64,000 bases of DNA from Pseudomonas sp. GV085 (GCF_003050925.1 NZ_QAOV01000006.1:248001-312000); one strand, 5' to 3'; positions 37,794 through 46,153 are shown, numbered from the stretch's first letter. Made by a program: numbers and translations. Notes: generated from the sequence alone by a model not told the origin.

Positions 37794-38639
37794 TTACTGG
37801 CAAGCCTTGCAGCCTGCGGCGATGGACAGCGAGTTGCTTTGCTGGTTGCCTGCGCCGGACGATACGTTGGCTCCGCCGTTGCCGGAGAAGTTGTTCATCG
37901 AGCCTGTTATCGAAGTATTGTTGGTTACAGGGGGTTTCCAGCCATCTGGCGTCATCACTTGTTGAGTGGTTACGCCAGCCAGACCGAATACACCCACAGT
38001 CACGAAATCAGTCGTGGTGTTGCCGTTGTTGGAGACGTTCATCCCGGACGTGCTTTGGTTGGCCGCTGCCGCCGCTAGTGCTACACGCCCGCCAGAAACG
38101 GCAATCGCCAGGTTGTTTTTCTGTTGGTTGAAGTTGCCGGCGGTCACGTTGATGCCGATGTTGCCGGAACCGCTATTGCCAGCGTTATTGAGCGTAGCGT
38201 TGTTGGTGTTGGAGTAGTTCTTGACGGTGTTGCCGGTGCTCTTCTGAGTCGCGCTGGAGGCGGCGACTGCGGTGCCGAAGATGAAGCTTTCGTCAGCCGT
38301 GGCAATGGCGGCGGCGTTGTCTTGTTGGTTGCCGTCGCCGGCTGCAACGTTGGCGCCCATGTTGCCGTTGGAGTTGTTCAGGGAGTCATCGACTTTAGCG
38401 TCGTTCCTGGTGCCCTGGTTCAATACGCTGTTGTCAGTGCTGTCCTGCGAGTCCATCACGGCTGCCCCGGCGCCTGCTGTAATTTGCAGAGCTTGTTCCA
38501 GGGTCGGGACTTTAGGCTGATGGTTGTTGCCATGTCCGTTGCCCTGATCGTGATCATCAGGACCGCCCGCTTGGGCTGCGAATGCCATCACTGCTGCCAG
38601 AGCGAAAGCCAGTGGCCTGAGGGCCGTTGTCGGGTTCAT
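37794..38639 (-). CDS. fapC: FapC, major functional amyloid subunit
   Basis: 281 residues: a signal peptide to about 24, then a His/Gly/Asn stretch. Three imperfect repeats follow near 79-115, 147-183 and 240-276, each with the core N-G-x-G-x-N-V-x-x-G-x-x-N-Q-Q-x-N. Linker 1 is about 31 residues and linker 2 about 56. Linker 2 contains a hydrophobic TVGVFGLAGVTTQQ segment. The C-terminus is GCKACQ, the conserved CxxC of FapC. FapC polymerises into extracellular fibres that stiffen biofilm. GGAG precedes the ATG. It is followed by a REP doublet, which may favour its high expression. Confidence 0.94.
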   Translation of the reverse strand: MNPTTALRPLAFALAAVMAFAAQAGGPDDHDQGNGHGNNHQPKVPTLEQALQITAGAGAAVMDSQDSTDNSVLNQGTRNDAKVDDSLNNSNGNMGANVAAGDGNQQDNAAAIATADESFIFGTAVAASSATQKSTGNTVKNYSNTNNATLNNAGNSGSGNIGINVTAGNFNQQKNNLAIAVSGGRVALAAAAANQSTSGMNVSNNGNTTTDFVTVGVFGLAGVTTQQVMTPDGWKPPVTNNTSITGSMNNFSGNGGANVSSGAGNQQSNSLSIAAGCKACQ

Positions 38640-38703
38640 GGTATTTCTCCGTGCTTTTTAGTTGGTCAAGTGTTGGTACTTCCCTGATCGCACTGCATCG
38701 GGG

Positions 38704-39282
38704 TCAGTCAGCGACCCGGATGCTCAGGGTATTAGCCATTCGGTTCCCCACCCCGGCACTCTGGTTCACCTGGATCACTCCCCGGCTGCCGGTGAAGGCC
38801 TGGTCGCTTGTCACGACCTGGCGACTGCCGTTTTGGGTGCCAGTTGCTCCCGAGTTCGGTAACAACGCCACGTTCTGTTGAGAAAGGGCGCTATCGTCAA
38901 TGGCTTGCGTTGCAGCGCTGATGCTGATGCGCATGGCGTTGGCCATCTGGTTGTTCGCCCCGGCACCCTGATTGACGCCCAGTACGCCATTGCCATTACT
39001 GAAAGAGGTGCCACCGATAGTGGCCGTCGCATCCATCGACGGATTGGCGGGCGTGGTGATTTTCTGCCTGACACTGGTGGTCGCACCGGCTTGGGTACCC
39101 ATGGCGATCGCGCGGACGTTGGCCTGCTGCTGTTGATCGCCTGTCGCCTGGTTGACGTTGAAGTTGCCGCGGTATTGAGTACCGGAATCCTGGAGGGTGG
39201 CGTTGTTCACCGAACTGACGCCGGAATCGGCCATCACGCTGGTGCAGCCGAACAGGGCAAATAACAGCAGGGATCGACTCAT
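38704..39282 (-). CDS. fapB: FapB, amyloid nucleator / minor subunit
   Basis: 192 residues: a signal peptide (MSRSLLLFALFGCTSVMA) and three repeats near 27-60, 88-121 and 155-190. These carry N-V-N-Q-A-T-G-D-Q, V-N-Q-G-A-G-A-N and V-N-Q-S-A-G-V-G-N cores, the same pattern as FapC but with shorter linkers. FapB is regarded as the nucleator that seeds FapC fibres. The start is one base beyond the fapA stop, so the two are translationally close. There is no C-terminal CxxC. Confidence 0.93.
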   Translation of the reverse strand: MSRSLLLFALFGCTSVMADSGVSSVNNATLQDSGTQYRGNFNVNQATGDQQQQANVRAIAMGTQAGATTSVRQKITTPANPSMDATATIGGTSFSNGNGVLGVNQGAGANNQMANAMRISISAATQAIDDSALSQQNVALLPNSGATGTQNGSRQVVTSDQAFTGSRGVIQVNQSAGVGNRMANTLSIRVAD

Positions 39283-39283
39283 C

Positions 39284-39721
39284 TCATTGGCCTCCGGCCA
39301 TTCTGCCCAGTGAGCCGAGGCCGCTGCTCATGGCGCGATTGATGGTTGTGGAAATCGCGCTGCCACTGCCACCACCGTGGCCGACGGACATACCGGGCAT
39401 GCCGTTGGGGTTGGTGACGGCGTTGAGGCCTTGCATGCCACCCAGGCTTTGCCCGTTGCTGTGGCGAAGGGCCGTTCCGGTGGTGACCCCGGCAATGTCG
39501 GCGTCGCTGAGTTCGCCGGTGACGCGGGCCGATGGGTTGGCATTGAGAGTGTTGGGGTTGGGATCTCTGCCGCCGCTGCGGCCGATAGGGCTTGGGTGAA
39601 TGGTGCGATCAAGCACGATGACGCCGTTGCCTTCGGCTTGAGCGTCGAAACTGAAAAGCGTGCCTGCGGCGCTCGCGATCAGCAGCAGGCACGTCAAGGC
39701 TTTCTTATTGAGTATCCCCAC
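39284..39721 (-). CDS. fapA: FapA, periplasmic chaperone-like component, first gene of fap operon
   Basis: 145 residues: a signal peptide (KKALTCLLLIASAAGTLFSFDAQA), then a small soluble domain with RTIHPSPIGRSGGRDPNP, and a Gly/Ser-rich tail (GMPGMSVGHGGGSGSA, MSSGLGSLGRMAGGQ). FapA is proposed to hold Fap subunits soluble in the periplasm. It starts with GTG, supported by AAGGAAAG seven bases upstream. The nearby ATG is out of frame. The promoter is a sigma-54 element about 55 bp upstream. Confidence 0.92.
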   Translation of the reverse strand: MGILNKKALTCLLLIASAAGTLFSFDAQAEGNGVIVLDRTIHPSPIGRSGGRDPNPNTLNANPSARVTGELSDADIAGVTTGTALRHSNGQSLGGMQGLNAVTNPNGMPGMSVGHGGGSGSAISTTINRAMSSGLGSLGRMAGGQ

Positions 39722-39774
39722 GACGCTCTTTCCTTCTCATGTAGGCTGGCTCTGGTCGGCTGTGTGAAGGAGTG

Positions 39775-39790
39775 AGCGAAAGCTGTGCCG
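39775..39790 (-). promoter_or_regulatory. sigma-54 (-24/-12) promoter of fapA
   Basis: Read on the minus strand: CGGCACAGCTTTCGCT. The invariant GG (39788-39789) and GC (39776-39777) are exactly ten bases apart, and the -24 side is GGCAC. The -12 side is TCGC instead of TTGC. The predicted start is near 39764. Confidence 0.72.
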
Positions 39791-39854
39791 GTATTTGAAT
39801 CTCGTGTTGATTCAATGGCTTATGGATGTCGTCCGGATACCCTTTGTCGAGGAT

Positions 39855-39870
39855 GTTTCAAAGCTGAGAC
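39855..39870 (-). promoter_or_regulatory. candidate enhancer dyad upstream of fapA
   Basis: GTTTCA, spacer AAGC, TGAGAC: an imperfect palindrome (five of six pairs). Outer TTTGTC and GACAAA add further symmetry. It lies roughly 91-106 bp upstream of the predicted fapA start, a usual distance for a sigma-54 activator site. Confidence 0.35.
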
Positions 39871-40076
39871 AAAACCCCGCGCAGGCAGCCCGTAAATGCG
39901 GATAGACCGCTCTGGAACAAGGGTTTCAGTGATGTTGTATCAATGTCTTAACAAACCCGATGATCAAACGGTGACGGGCGCTGAAATGGGCGGTTTGCGG
40001 TAGGGAGGGTGTTTCAGGGCCGGACACTTTTCCCCGGGGGTTGGGGGGATGGTGGGGAAATTGCCCCGAACGCCGG

Positions 40077-40601
40077 TCAGGCATCGAGCAATCGGGTCAC
40101 CGCGTCCAGTGCCTGGAAACGGCGTTCGGCCCAATCTCCCTGCAGTACTTGAACCGGTTGTGCGTGGCGCTCGAGCCAGGCCAGGGTCTGCTCGAAAAAT
40201 GCCTGGCGCTCACTCAACCGGGGCTGGCAACGCTGGCCATCATCCTTCCAGTCGACCTGTTCCGGCGACAGCAGCAAGTGCAAGTCGTAATGCCGGGCCA
40301 GTAGCGCTTGTTCGATCCAGGCGGGGCAGTCGCCAAACAGGGTTTGGCTCCAGAGGATATTGCTCAGCAGGTGCGTGTCGAGGATCAGCAAAGACGGTTG
40401 TTGCGCCCGCGCCTGGTCTTCCCATGCCAATTGACCGCGGGCGATGTCCGCAATGTCGGCCAAGGTGGTGTCCCGCGGATTCTGCTCGATGAACCAGCGC
40501 ACATACTCGTCGACCAGAATCCCGCCGAAACGCAGTTGCAACTCGGCCGCCAGCCAGCTTTTACCGCTGGATTCGGGGCCTGTGAGCACCAGGACTTTCA
40601 T
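40077..40601 (-). CDS. NadR-type ribosylnicotinamide kinase (kinase domain only)
   Basis: 174 residues. The P-loop GPESSGKS at residues 7-14 is the NadR C-terminal kinase signature. VDEYVRWFIEQNPRDTTLADI and LLILDTHLLSNILWSQTLFGDCP follow, and LLLSPEQVDWKDDGQR contains the typical D-x-x-x-D-G lid. E. coli NadR carries an HTH and an adenylyltransferase before this domain; both are absent here. It should phosphorylate nicotinamide riboside to NMN. The ATG overlaps the pnuC stop (ATGA), a strong sign of coupling with the transporter. Confidence 0.87.
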   Translation of the reverse strand: MKVLVLTGPESSGKSWLAAELQLRFGGILVDEYVRWFIEQNPRDTTLADIADIARGQLAWEDQARAQQPSLLILDTHLLSNILWSQTLFGDCPAWIEQALLARHYDLHLLLSPEQVDWKDDGQRCQPRLSERQAFFEQTLAWLERHAQPVQVLQGDWAERRFQALDAVTRLLDA

Positions 40602-41161
40602 GCGTGCAATGCCGGATCGGCGCGCCATTCGCGCCAGCCCTGCACGGCGATCACGGTGAACAACCCGTACAGGGTGGCGGTCAGGTACAGGCCTTTATAG
40701 ATGAACAACCCGACGAAAATCACATCCAGGGCGATCCACAGCGGCCAGCACTGGACACGTTTTTGCGCCATCCAGACTTGCGCCACCAGGCTGAATCCGG
40801 TCAGCGCCGCATCGAGCCAGGGTTGGGCAGCGTCGGTCCAGCGGACCATGGCCGCCCCCAGCAACAGGCTGCCGAGTGCGCCAATGGCAAGGCTCAACGC
40901 CACGGACCGAGTGTCGAGCCGACTGACTTCGCGGCCATGGGTCGTTTCACCCATCCGCGTCCACTGCCACCAACCGTAAAGCTGTAAGGCGGCATAGACG
41001 ACTTGCAGCAGCATGTCCGAATACAGCTTCACCTCAAAAAAGATCCAGCTGTAGAGCAACACCATGACCAGGCCGATGGGCCAGCACCAAGGGTTCTGTT
41101 TGACTGTCAACCAGACGGCAATGACACCGAGGGCGGCGGCAAACAGTTCAAGCCCGGACAT
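40598..41161 (-). CDS. pnuC: nicotinamide riboside transporter PnuC
   Basis: 187 residues with six to seven hydrophobic helices. Family motifs are visible: VKQNPWCWPIGLVMVLLYSWIFFEVKLYSDMLLQVVYAALQLYGWWQW, and near the end CWPLWIALDVIFVGLFIYKGLYLTATLYGLF. PnuC moves nicotinamide riboside by facilitated diffusion, with uptake driven by intracellular phosphorylation. The kinase gene overlaps its 3' end, so the pair forms a minimal NAD salvage module. I see no riboswitch in the 5' leader. Confidence 0.92.
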   Translation of the reverse strand: MSGLELFAAALGVIAVWLTVKQNPWCWPIGLVMVLLYSWIFFEVKLYSDMLLQVVYAALQLYGWWQWTRMGETTHGREVSRLDTRSVALSLAIGALGSLLLGAAMVRWTDAAQPWLDAALTGFSLVAQVWMAQKRVQCWPLWIALDVIFVGLFIYKGLYLTATLYGLFTVIAVQGWREWRADPALHA

Positions 41162-41657
41162 GGAGGCTCCTTGGGAAAATCGAAAAGGGCACGGATTGTA
41201 ACCGGATCGGCACGGAGATTCCTGTAGGGAGATGTGGACCTGTGGGAGCTTGCTCCGGGCGGCGATCCGACGATGGACGCCAGGACGCCGCGGTTTGTCA
41301 GGTTCTGCGCATTATCGTTGGCGTTTTTTCGCGAGCGAGCTCGCTCCTACAGGAGGTGTTCATAACGCGGTCACTGCGGATTCTTGTTCCTGTCATAAAC
41401 CATTGCCAGCATCCAGCCACGCGTTGCCGCACGCGCCTGAGCGAGCGGCGGCCGATAACGCGGCAGCGCCAATCGGACTTGTCTGGTAGGATTTCGGCCC
41501 CGCGCGGATAAACCCGAATCAGGATTGTTTTTTCACAGGATTTTTACGGTTCTGTGGTGATCCTTGATGCGTGGGGCTTCAGCTACGCTGATCGCAATTA
41601 AAGCTTTTGAAAAATACTAACGGGGCATGCCAATGCGCATAGCCTTTTGGGGGATTG
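41162..41657. other. 496-bp intergenic region between pnuC and uppP
   Basis: Contains a REP doublet (41241-41351) and then about 300 bp without a convincing gene. Features worth noting are an A/T-rich stretch around 41521-41550 and GCAATTAAAGC near 41596. No -35/-10 pair with good spacing stands out. The uppP ribosome site GGGGGA lies at its end. Confidence 0.6.
41241..41351. repeat. REP doublet (family 1), left arm diverged
   Basis: TGTGGGAGCTTGCTCC at the left and CGCGAGCGAGCTCGCTCCTACA at the right. The spacer, read on the minus strand, has AACGATAATGCG. A partial extra TGTAGG lies just before it at 41223. Confidence 0.85.
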
Positions 41658-42488
41658 ATGGATCTTTGGACCGCCTTTCAGGCATTGATTCTTGGGGTTG
41701 TAGAAGGGCTGACCGAATTCCTGCCCATTTCCAGTACCGGCCACCAGATCATCGTGGCCGACTTGCTCGGTTTCGGGGGTGAGCGGGCGATGGCGTTCAA
41801 CATCATTATTCAGCTGGGTGCCATCCTGGCAGTGGTGTGGGAGTTTCGACGCAAGATATTCGACGTGGTCATCGGTCTGCCGACCCAGCCGGGCGCCCGG
41901 CGGTTTACCGCGAACCTGTTGATCGCGTTCTTGCCGGCCGTGGTGTTGGGCGTGATCTTCGCCGATTTGATCCACGAATACCTGTTCAACCCGATCACCG
42001 TGGCAACGGCGCTGGTCGTGGGCGGGATCATCATGTTGTGGGCCGAGCGCCGTCAGCATGAAGTACACGCCGAAACGGTGGATGACATCACCTGGAAAGA
42101 TGCCCTGAAAGTCGGCTTCGCCCAATGCCTGGCCATGATTCCGGGCACTTCGCGTTCGGGCTCGACGATCATTGGCGGGTTGCTGTTCGGCCTGTCGCGC
42201 AAGACCGCTACCGAGTTCTCGTTCTTCCTGGCGATGCCAACCATGGTCGGCGCAGCGGTGTACTCTGGCTATAAATACCGCCACCTGTTTGTCCCGGCGG
42301 ATTTCCCGGTGTTCGCGATCGGTTTCGTCACCGCGTTCGTCTTCGCGATGATCGCGGTCCGCGGGTTGCTCAAGTTCATCGCCAACCACAGCTATGCGGC
42401 GTTTGCCTGGTATCGCATTGTGTTCGGCCTGATCATCCTGGCGACCTGGCAATTCGGTTGGGTCGACTGGAGCGCGGTCAAGCCGTGA
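41658..42488 (+). CDS. uppP: undecaprenyl-diphosphate phosphatase
   Basis: 276 residues, a polytopic membrane protein of the BacA family. Motif 1 is [14 protein letters not shown] with Glu16, Glu20 and Ser26. Motif 2 is [10 protein letters not shown] with the catalytic Arg. It dephosphorylates C55-PP to the C55-P carrier used for peptidoglycan and O-antigen, and confers bacitracin resistance. The ATG with GGGGGA nine bases upstream was chosen. A TTG one codon earlier is less likely. Its stop overlaps the GTG of the DUF1294 gene (GTGA). Confidence 0.94.
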   Translation: MDLWTAFQALILGVVEGLTEFLPISSTGHQIIVADLLGFGGERAMAFNIIIQLGAILAVVWEFRRKIFDVVIGLPTQPGARRFTANLLIAFLPAVVLGVIFADLIHEYLFNPITVATALVVGGIIMLWAERRQHEVHAETVDDITWKDALKVGFAQCLAMIPGTSRSGSTIIGGLLFGLSRKTATEFSFFLAMPTMVGAAVYSGYKYRHLFVPADFPVFAIGFVTAFVFAMIAVRGLLKFIANHSYAAFAWYRIVFGLIILATWQFGWVDWSAVKP

Positions 42489-42913
42489 GTGACTCAAGCG
42501 CGCGCAATAACCCCGGGCGCCAGCCCGGGGGACAGATCCGCCATTCACGGTTGAAGTGGCTGGTGTTTGCAATCCTGTGCGCGTTGCCGCTGTCGGGTTC
42601 GGTGTCGTCATGGCTGCACGGGGAGTCGCTGATTCCCCTGGCGGCCTACGGCATCGTCAGCGTCGTGACGTTTTTGCTGTACTGGAGCGACAAGCGCAAG
42701 GCTCGCGCCGAGCAATGGCGCACGCCAGAGAATGTCCTGCATGCGCTGGAGTTCGCCGGAGGCTGGCCCGGTGCCTTGCTGGCCCAGCAAGCATTTCGGC
42801 ACAAAACCCGCAAAGTCTCGTACCAGTTGGTGTTCTGGATCATCGTGCTACTGCACCAGGTGTTCTGGATCGATCACCTGTTCCTCGGCGCACACCTGTT
42901 CGCCTTGTTCTGA
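42485..42913 (+). CDS. DUF1294 membrane protein
   Basis: 142 residues starting with GTG overlapped with the uppP stop. A basic N-terminal tail, about 25 residues, is followed by membrane segments ([37 protein letters not shown]). Then comes the DUF1294 signature [48 protein letters not shown]. No biochemical role is established. The four-base overlap suggests translational coupling with UppP, though a functional link is not shown. Confidence 0.83.
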   Translation: MSDSSARNNPGRQPGGQIRHSRLKWLVFAILCALPLSGSVSSWLHGESLIPLAAYGIVSVVTFLLYWSDKRKARAEQWRTPENVLHALEFAGGWPGALLAQQAFRHKTRKVSYQLVFWIIVLLHQVFWIDHLFLGAHLFALF

Positions 42914-42924
42914 TCAACAAGGCC

Positions 42925-43284
42925 CTAAAGCAACAGTCCGACTTGAGTGCGCTTTGGCAGTCTGCTCACCACCAACTGGTGGGAACGCTGCAGCAATCCC
43001 TGTAGCTCTTCGCTACCGAGCGGGTAGGGCGTCTCCATGATGATCCACTGGGCGCGCGCCAGATAAGGCGCCGGATGAATCCCCGGTCGGTCGCAATGGC
43101 CGAGAAACAGATCCTTGTCGACCTTGAAGGCCAGGGAATCACCCCGCAGGCCCTGCAACGCGAACATCTTGTTCCCGGCAATCGAAAACACCCGTACGCC
43201 TCCCCATTTATAATCTTCCCGCGCTCCCGGCAGGGCGAGGCAAAACTTCGCGACATCCTCTTCGCTCATCCGTCCGGCTTTCAT
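42925..43284 (-). CDS. MmcQ/YjbR-family protein
   Basis: 119 residues: LPGAREDYKWGGVRVFSIAGNKMFALQG, the YjbR core with the W-G and F-x-x-x-x-K-M-F features, then DRPGIHPAPYLARAQWI. The fold resembles a CyaY-like or double-wing DNA-binding domain; function is uncertain. Its ATG overlaps the stop codon of the upstream LysR gene (ATGA), so the two are transcribed together. Confidence 0.83.
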   Translation of the reverse strand: MKAGRMSEEDVAKFCLALPGAREDYKWGGVRVFSIAGNKMFALQGLRGDSLAFKVDKDLFLGHCDRPGIHPAPYLARAQWIIMETPYPLGSEELQGLLQRSHQLVVSRLPKRTQVGLLL

Positions 43285-44189
43285 AACAATCGTTCCCCAC
43301 AGGCATTGAAGGATTCGACCAAATGGTCAATCCAGGCGCGTACCGCCGGCATCACCCCGCGTCGATGAGGATAGACCGCTTGCAGCCAGCCACCGGGCAA
43401 TGACCACTCGGGTAGCAACTGCACCAGCGAGCCGTTTTCCAGCTCCTGCTCGCAATACATCATGGGCAGCATCGTAAAACCCAGACCGGAGAGGGTGCTG
43501 GCCTTGCGCACGATAAAGTCATCGATACCCAGCCGGGCCTCGAGCGCGAGTTCACAACTTTTGCCTTTTTGATCCAGCAGGCGGATGTGCACCAGGCGGT
43601 CGGGCTCCAGGGCGCCGAGCACCGGCAGGCTTTTCAGATCCTCGGGGTGGTTGATCTCACGGCCAACGAGGAAACCGGGGCTGGCGACCATCAGCATCTG
43701 CGCCTGACGTAGCCGGCGGGTGACCAGCAGCGGGTCTTCGTCGCCCAGTTCGCGCACACGCAGGGCCACGTCAATGCCTTCGTTCACCAGGTCGACCCGC
43801 CGGTTGAGCAGCATCACCTCCAGCTGGACTTGTGGAAACCGTTCCAGAAAGTCGCTGATCACCCCCGGCAATATTTCGTGGGCCAGCCCGACCGGGCAGG
43901 ACACCCGCAAACGCCCGCGGGGCTCGCTGGACATGCTGGCGACGGCCTCGTCGGCCATTTCCGCCTCCAGCAGCATCGCCTGGCAGTGCCTGAGGTAGCG
44001 CTCACCCACAGCGGTCAATTTCAGCTGTCGGGTGGTGCGTTGCAGCAAGCGAGCGCCAAGGCGTTCTTCCAGTTCGGCGATGCGCCGTGACAATCGGGAC
44101 TTGGGGATGCCCAGCAAACGCCCGGCTGCCGCGAAACCACCGGCTTCCACCACTTTGGCGAAGTAATACAGGTCGTTGAGGTCTTGCAT
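43281..44189 (-). CDS. LysR-family regulator (CrgA/PA2206-like), divergent to azoreductase
   Basis: 302 residues. HTH: LYYFAKVVEAGGFAAAGRLLGIPKSRLSRRIAELEERLGARLLQRTTRQLKLT, the 'PKSxLSRRIAxLE' subgroup. The effector domain begins with RGRLRVSCPVGLAHEIL and includes VDVALRVRELGDEDPLLVTRRL. Members of this subgroup usually respond to quinones or aromatics and control a divergent reductase gene. Here the divergent gene encodes an AzoR-type FMN reductase, separated by about 130 bp with an inverted repeat. Confidence 0.88.
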   Translation of the reverse strand: MQDLNDLYYFAKVVEAGGFAAAGRLLGIPKSRLSRRIAELEERLGARLLQRTTRQLKLTAVGERYLRHCQAMLLEAEMADEAVASMSSEPRGRLRVSCPVGLAHEILPGVISDFLERFPQVQLEVMLLNRRVDLVNEGIDVALRVRELGDEDPLLVTRRLRQAQMLMVASPGFLVGREINHPEDLKSLPVLGALEPDRLVHIRLLDQKGKSCELALEARLGIDDFIVRKASTLSGLGFTMLPMMYCEQELENGSLVQLLPEWSLPGGWLQAVYPHRRGVMPAVRAWIDHLVESFNACGERLL

Positions 44190-44216
44190 GATGTGAACCT
44201 GATTGTTCTATCTGTG

Positions 44217-44264
44217 AGACGAACTATCGCATTATTGCCGTCTAATCAGCTATTGGTTTCGTCT
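44217..44264. promoter_or_regulatory. inverted repeat in the LysR/azoR divergent region
   Basis: AGACGAA (44217-44223) is mirrored by TTCGTCT (44258-44264). The perfect 7-bp arms are 34 bp apart, so they would be two sites for a tetrameric LysR protein. Confidence 0.4.
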
Positions 44265-44282
44265 GTAGGATTAGTCCCATCA

Positions 44283-44302
44283 GATCGCCCTTGTGGGCGA
44301 TC
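44283..44302 (+). promoter_or_regulatory. hairpin in the azoR 5' leader
   Basis: GATCGCCC, loop TTGT, GGGCGATC: eight perfect pairs ending 18 bases before the ATG. No T-run follows, so it is not a terminator. It may stabilise the message or affect ribosome access. Confidence 0.4.
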
Positions 44303-44320
44303 CTCACTTGGAGATCCCAC

Positions 44321-44932
44321 ATGAAACTGCTGCATATCGATTCGAGCATCCTGGGCGACAACTCGGCTTCCCGTCAGCTGAGCGGCGAAGTCGTCAAAGC
44401 CTGGCAAGCCGCCGAGCCTACTGCCGTGGTGACCTATCGCGACCTGGCCGCCGACGCCATCAGCCACTTTTCCGCCACTACCCTGGTCGCCGCCGGCACC
44501 ACCGCTGAACTGCGCAATGCCGCACAACAGCATGAAGCCGAACTGAGCGCCTCGACCCTGGCCGAATTCCTGGCTGCCGATGCCGTGGTGATTGCAGCAC
44601 CAATGTACAACTTCACCATCCCGACTCAACTGAAGGCCTGGATCGACCGCATCGCCGTCGCCGGTCAGACCTTCCGTTACACCGAAGCCGGCCCTGAAGG
44701 CCTGTGCGGCGGCAAGAAAGTGGTGATCGTCTCGACTTCCGGTGGCATGCACGCCGGTCAGGCAAGCGGTGTTGCCCACGAAGAATATTTGAAGCTGCTG
44801 TTCGGTTTCATCGGCATCACCGACATCGAAATCGTCCGCGCCGAAGGCCTGGCTTACGGTGACGAGGTGCGCAACAAAGCCATGAGCGCTGCTCATGCGC
44901 AAATCAGCGAGCAATTGTTCGCCGCTGCGTAA
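44321..44932 (+). CDS. azoR: FMN-dependent NADH-azoreductase / quinone reductase
   Basis: 203 residues, flavodoxin-like fold. [18 protein letters not shown] is the phosphate-binding loop for [39 protein letters not shown] is the AzoR signature, and [11 protein letters not shown] is the second FMN contact. It carries out two-electron reduction of quinones and azo compounds with NADH. GGAG precedes the chosen ATG. Expression is probably governed by the divergent LysR protein. A strong terminator follows. Confidence 0.93.
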   Translation: MKLLHIDSSILGDNSASRQLSGEVVKAWQAAEPTAVVTYRDLAADAISHFSATTLVAAGTTAELRNAAQQHEAELSASTLAEFLAADAVVIAAPMYNFTIPTQLKAWIDRIAVAGQTFRYTEAGPEGLCGGKKVVIVSTSGGMHAGQASGVAHEEYLKLLFGFIGITDIEIVRAEGLAYGDEVRNKAMSAAHAQISEQLFAAA

Positions 44933-44969
44933 GGCTTGCGTAAAGAACTCAACCGTTCCGGTACAGCCC

Positions 44970-45018
44970 CAAAAAACTCTGTATTCTGGTTACGCAAGTA
45001 CCAGCTACGGAGTTTTTT
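44970..45018 (+). terminator. rho-independent terminator after azoR
   Basis: CAAAAAACTC-GTA on the left pairs with TAC-GGAGTTTTTTG on the right. The stem ends in six T. The stem is extended by the A/T pairs, as in Pseudomonas bidirectional terminators. Confidence 0.75.
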
Positions 45019-45099
45019 GTTTCTGGTCGTTTCAGATTATGGCCCGACTTATGCAGTCAAGGGCTTACGTCTCAAGTCCGGTAACAGGTGGGGCATCCC

Positions 45100-46137
45100 A
45101 TGGTGCGTCTTTGTGCAACTTTGCTGATTTGCCTGCTCAGCAGCCTGAATACAGTGCACGCCGCGCCTGCGCCGCATCCTCACTGGAGCGTCGGCTTCCA
45201 TGAGATGACTTTTCTCGACCCACTGGACCTGCAGCCGATGCGCGCCATCGCCTTTTATCCGTCCAGTGATAGGGAGCACACCAGCAAGCTCGAGGGTTAC
45301 ACCGTCGAAGCCGGGGAGGACACCAAAGTCGCCCTTGGCCGGTTCCCGATGCTGATGCTGTCCCACGGTAACACCGGCACCCCCTTGGCCCTGCACGACC
45401 TTGCCACGTCGCTGGCGCGAAAGGGTTTTGTCGTAGTGGCGGTGATTCACCCCGGTGACAACTCCAGGGACCACAGCCGACTCGGTACCTTGAGTAACCT
45501 GTACGGCCGGCCGATCCAGATTTCCGAAGCCATTACCGCTACCTTGGGCGATCGTATGCTGTCGCCGTTCGTCAATGCCGAGCAGGTAGGGGTCATCGGT
45601 TACTCGGCCGGTGGCGAGACCGCATTGATTCTGTCCGGTGCGACCCCGGACCTGGATCGCCTGCGCCGTTATTGCCAGGAGCGCCCGGATGACCGCGATG
45701 CCTGCAACACCCAGGGTGAACTGATTGTCGACCGCGACGACCTGCAACCGGTGGCCGATCCTCGCGTCCACGCCTTGATGCTGATGGCGCCTTTGAGCCT
45801 GAAGTTCGGCCGCCACACCCTGGCCGATGTACATGTGCCGGTGCTGCTTTACAGCGGCGATGGCGACAAGCTGGTGGCTGTCGACAAGAACGCTGCGGCA
45901 CTGGCGCGCAAACTGCCGACAGCGCCTGACTTCAAGCTGCTGGCCGGGGCAGGGCATTTCGTGTTCATGGCGCCGTGCAATGACGAGCAGATCGTGATCA
46001 TGCCCGCGCTGTGCACCGATGCCGATGGCGTCGATCGGCAAGATATACACCGCAATTTGATCTCTGAAGCCGGAAGGTTCTTCTCGCGCACCCTGGGCAG
46101 AGCGACCCGGGCGGGGATGCAAACCGCCGATCAATAA
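45100..46137 (+). CDS. exported alpha/beta hydrolase (dienelactone hydrolase / PAF-acetylhydrolase-like)
   Basis: 345 residues: a signal peptide (MVRLCATLLICLLSSLNTVHA) and an alpha/beta-hydrolase domain. SHGNTGTP (residues 88-95) supplies the oxyanion hole, GYSAGG contains nucleophile Ser169, and GAGHFVFMAPC gives the catalytic His. The lid region has RYCQERPDDRDAC with two Cys that could bridge. It is probably a periplasmic esterase; the substrate is unknown. An upstream GTG would add four residues without improving the signal peptide. Confidence 0.82.
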   Translation: MVRLCATLLICLLSSLNTVHAAPAPHPHWSVGFHEMTFLDPLDLQPMRAIAFYPSSDREHTSKLEGYTVEAGEDTKVALGRFPMLMLSHGNTGTPLALHDLATSLARKGFVVVAVIHPGDNSRDHSRLGTLSNLYGRPIQISEAITATLGDRMLSPFVNAEQVGVIGYSAGGETALILSGATPDLDRLRRYCQERPDDRDACNTQGELIVDRDDLQPVADPRVHALMLMAPLSLKFGRHTLADVHVPVLLYSGDGDKLVAVDKNAAALARKLPTAPDFKLLAGAGHFVFMAPCNDEQIVIMPALCTDADGVDRQDIHRNLISEAGRFFSRTLGRATRAGMQTADQ

Positions 46138-46153
46138 TGTGCGCGCGGCCCTT

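Larger units (their letters stand above)
39722..40076. other. 355-bp fapA upstream region
   Basis: Holds the fapA sigma-54 promoter and an upstream dyad on the fap side. On the other side lies a G/C-rich tail after the NadR-type kinase stop (TGGGGAAATTGCCCC at 40050-40064), possibly a weak terminator. I see no coding potential here. Confidence 0.6.
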
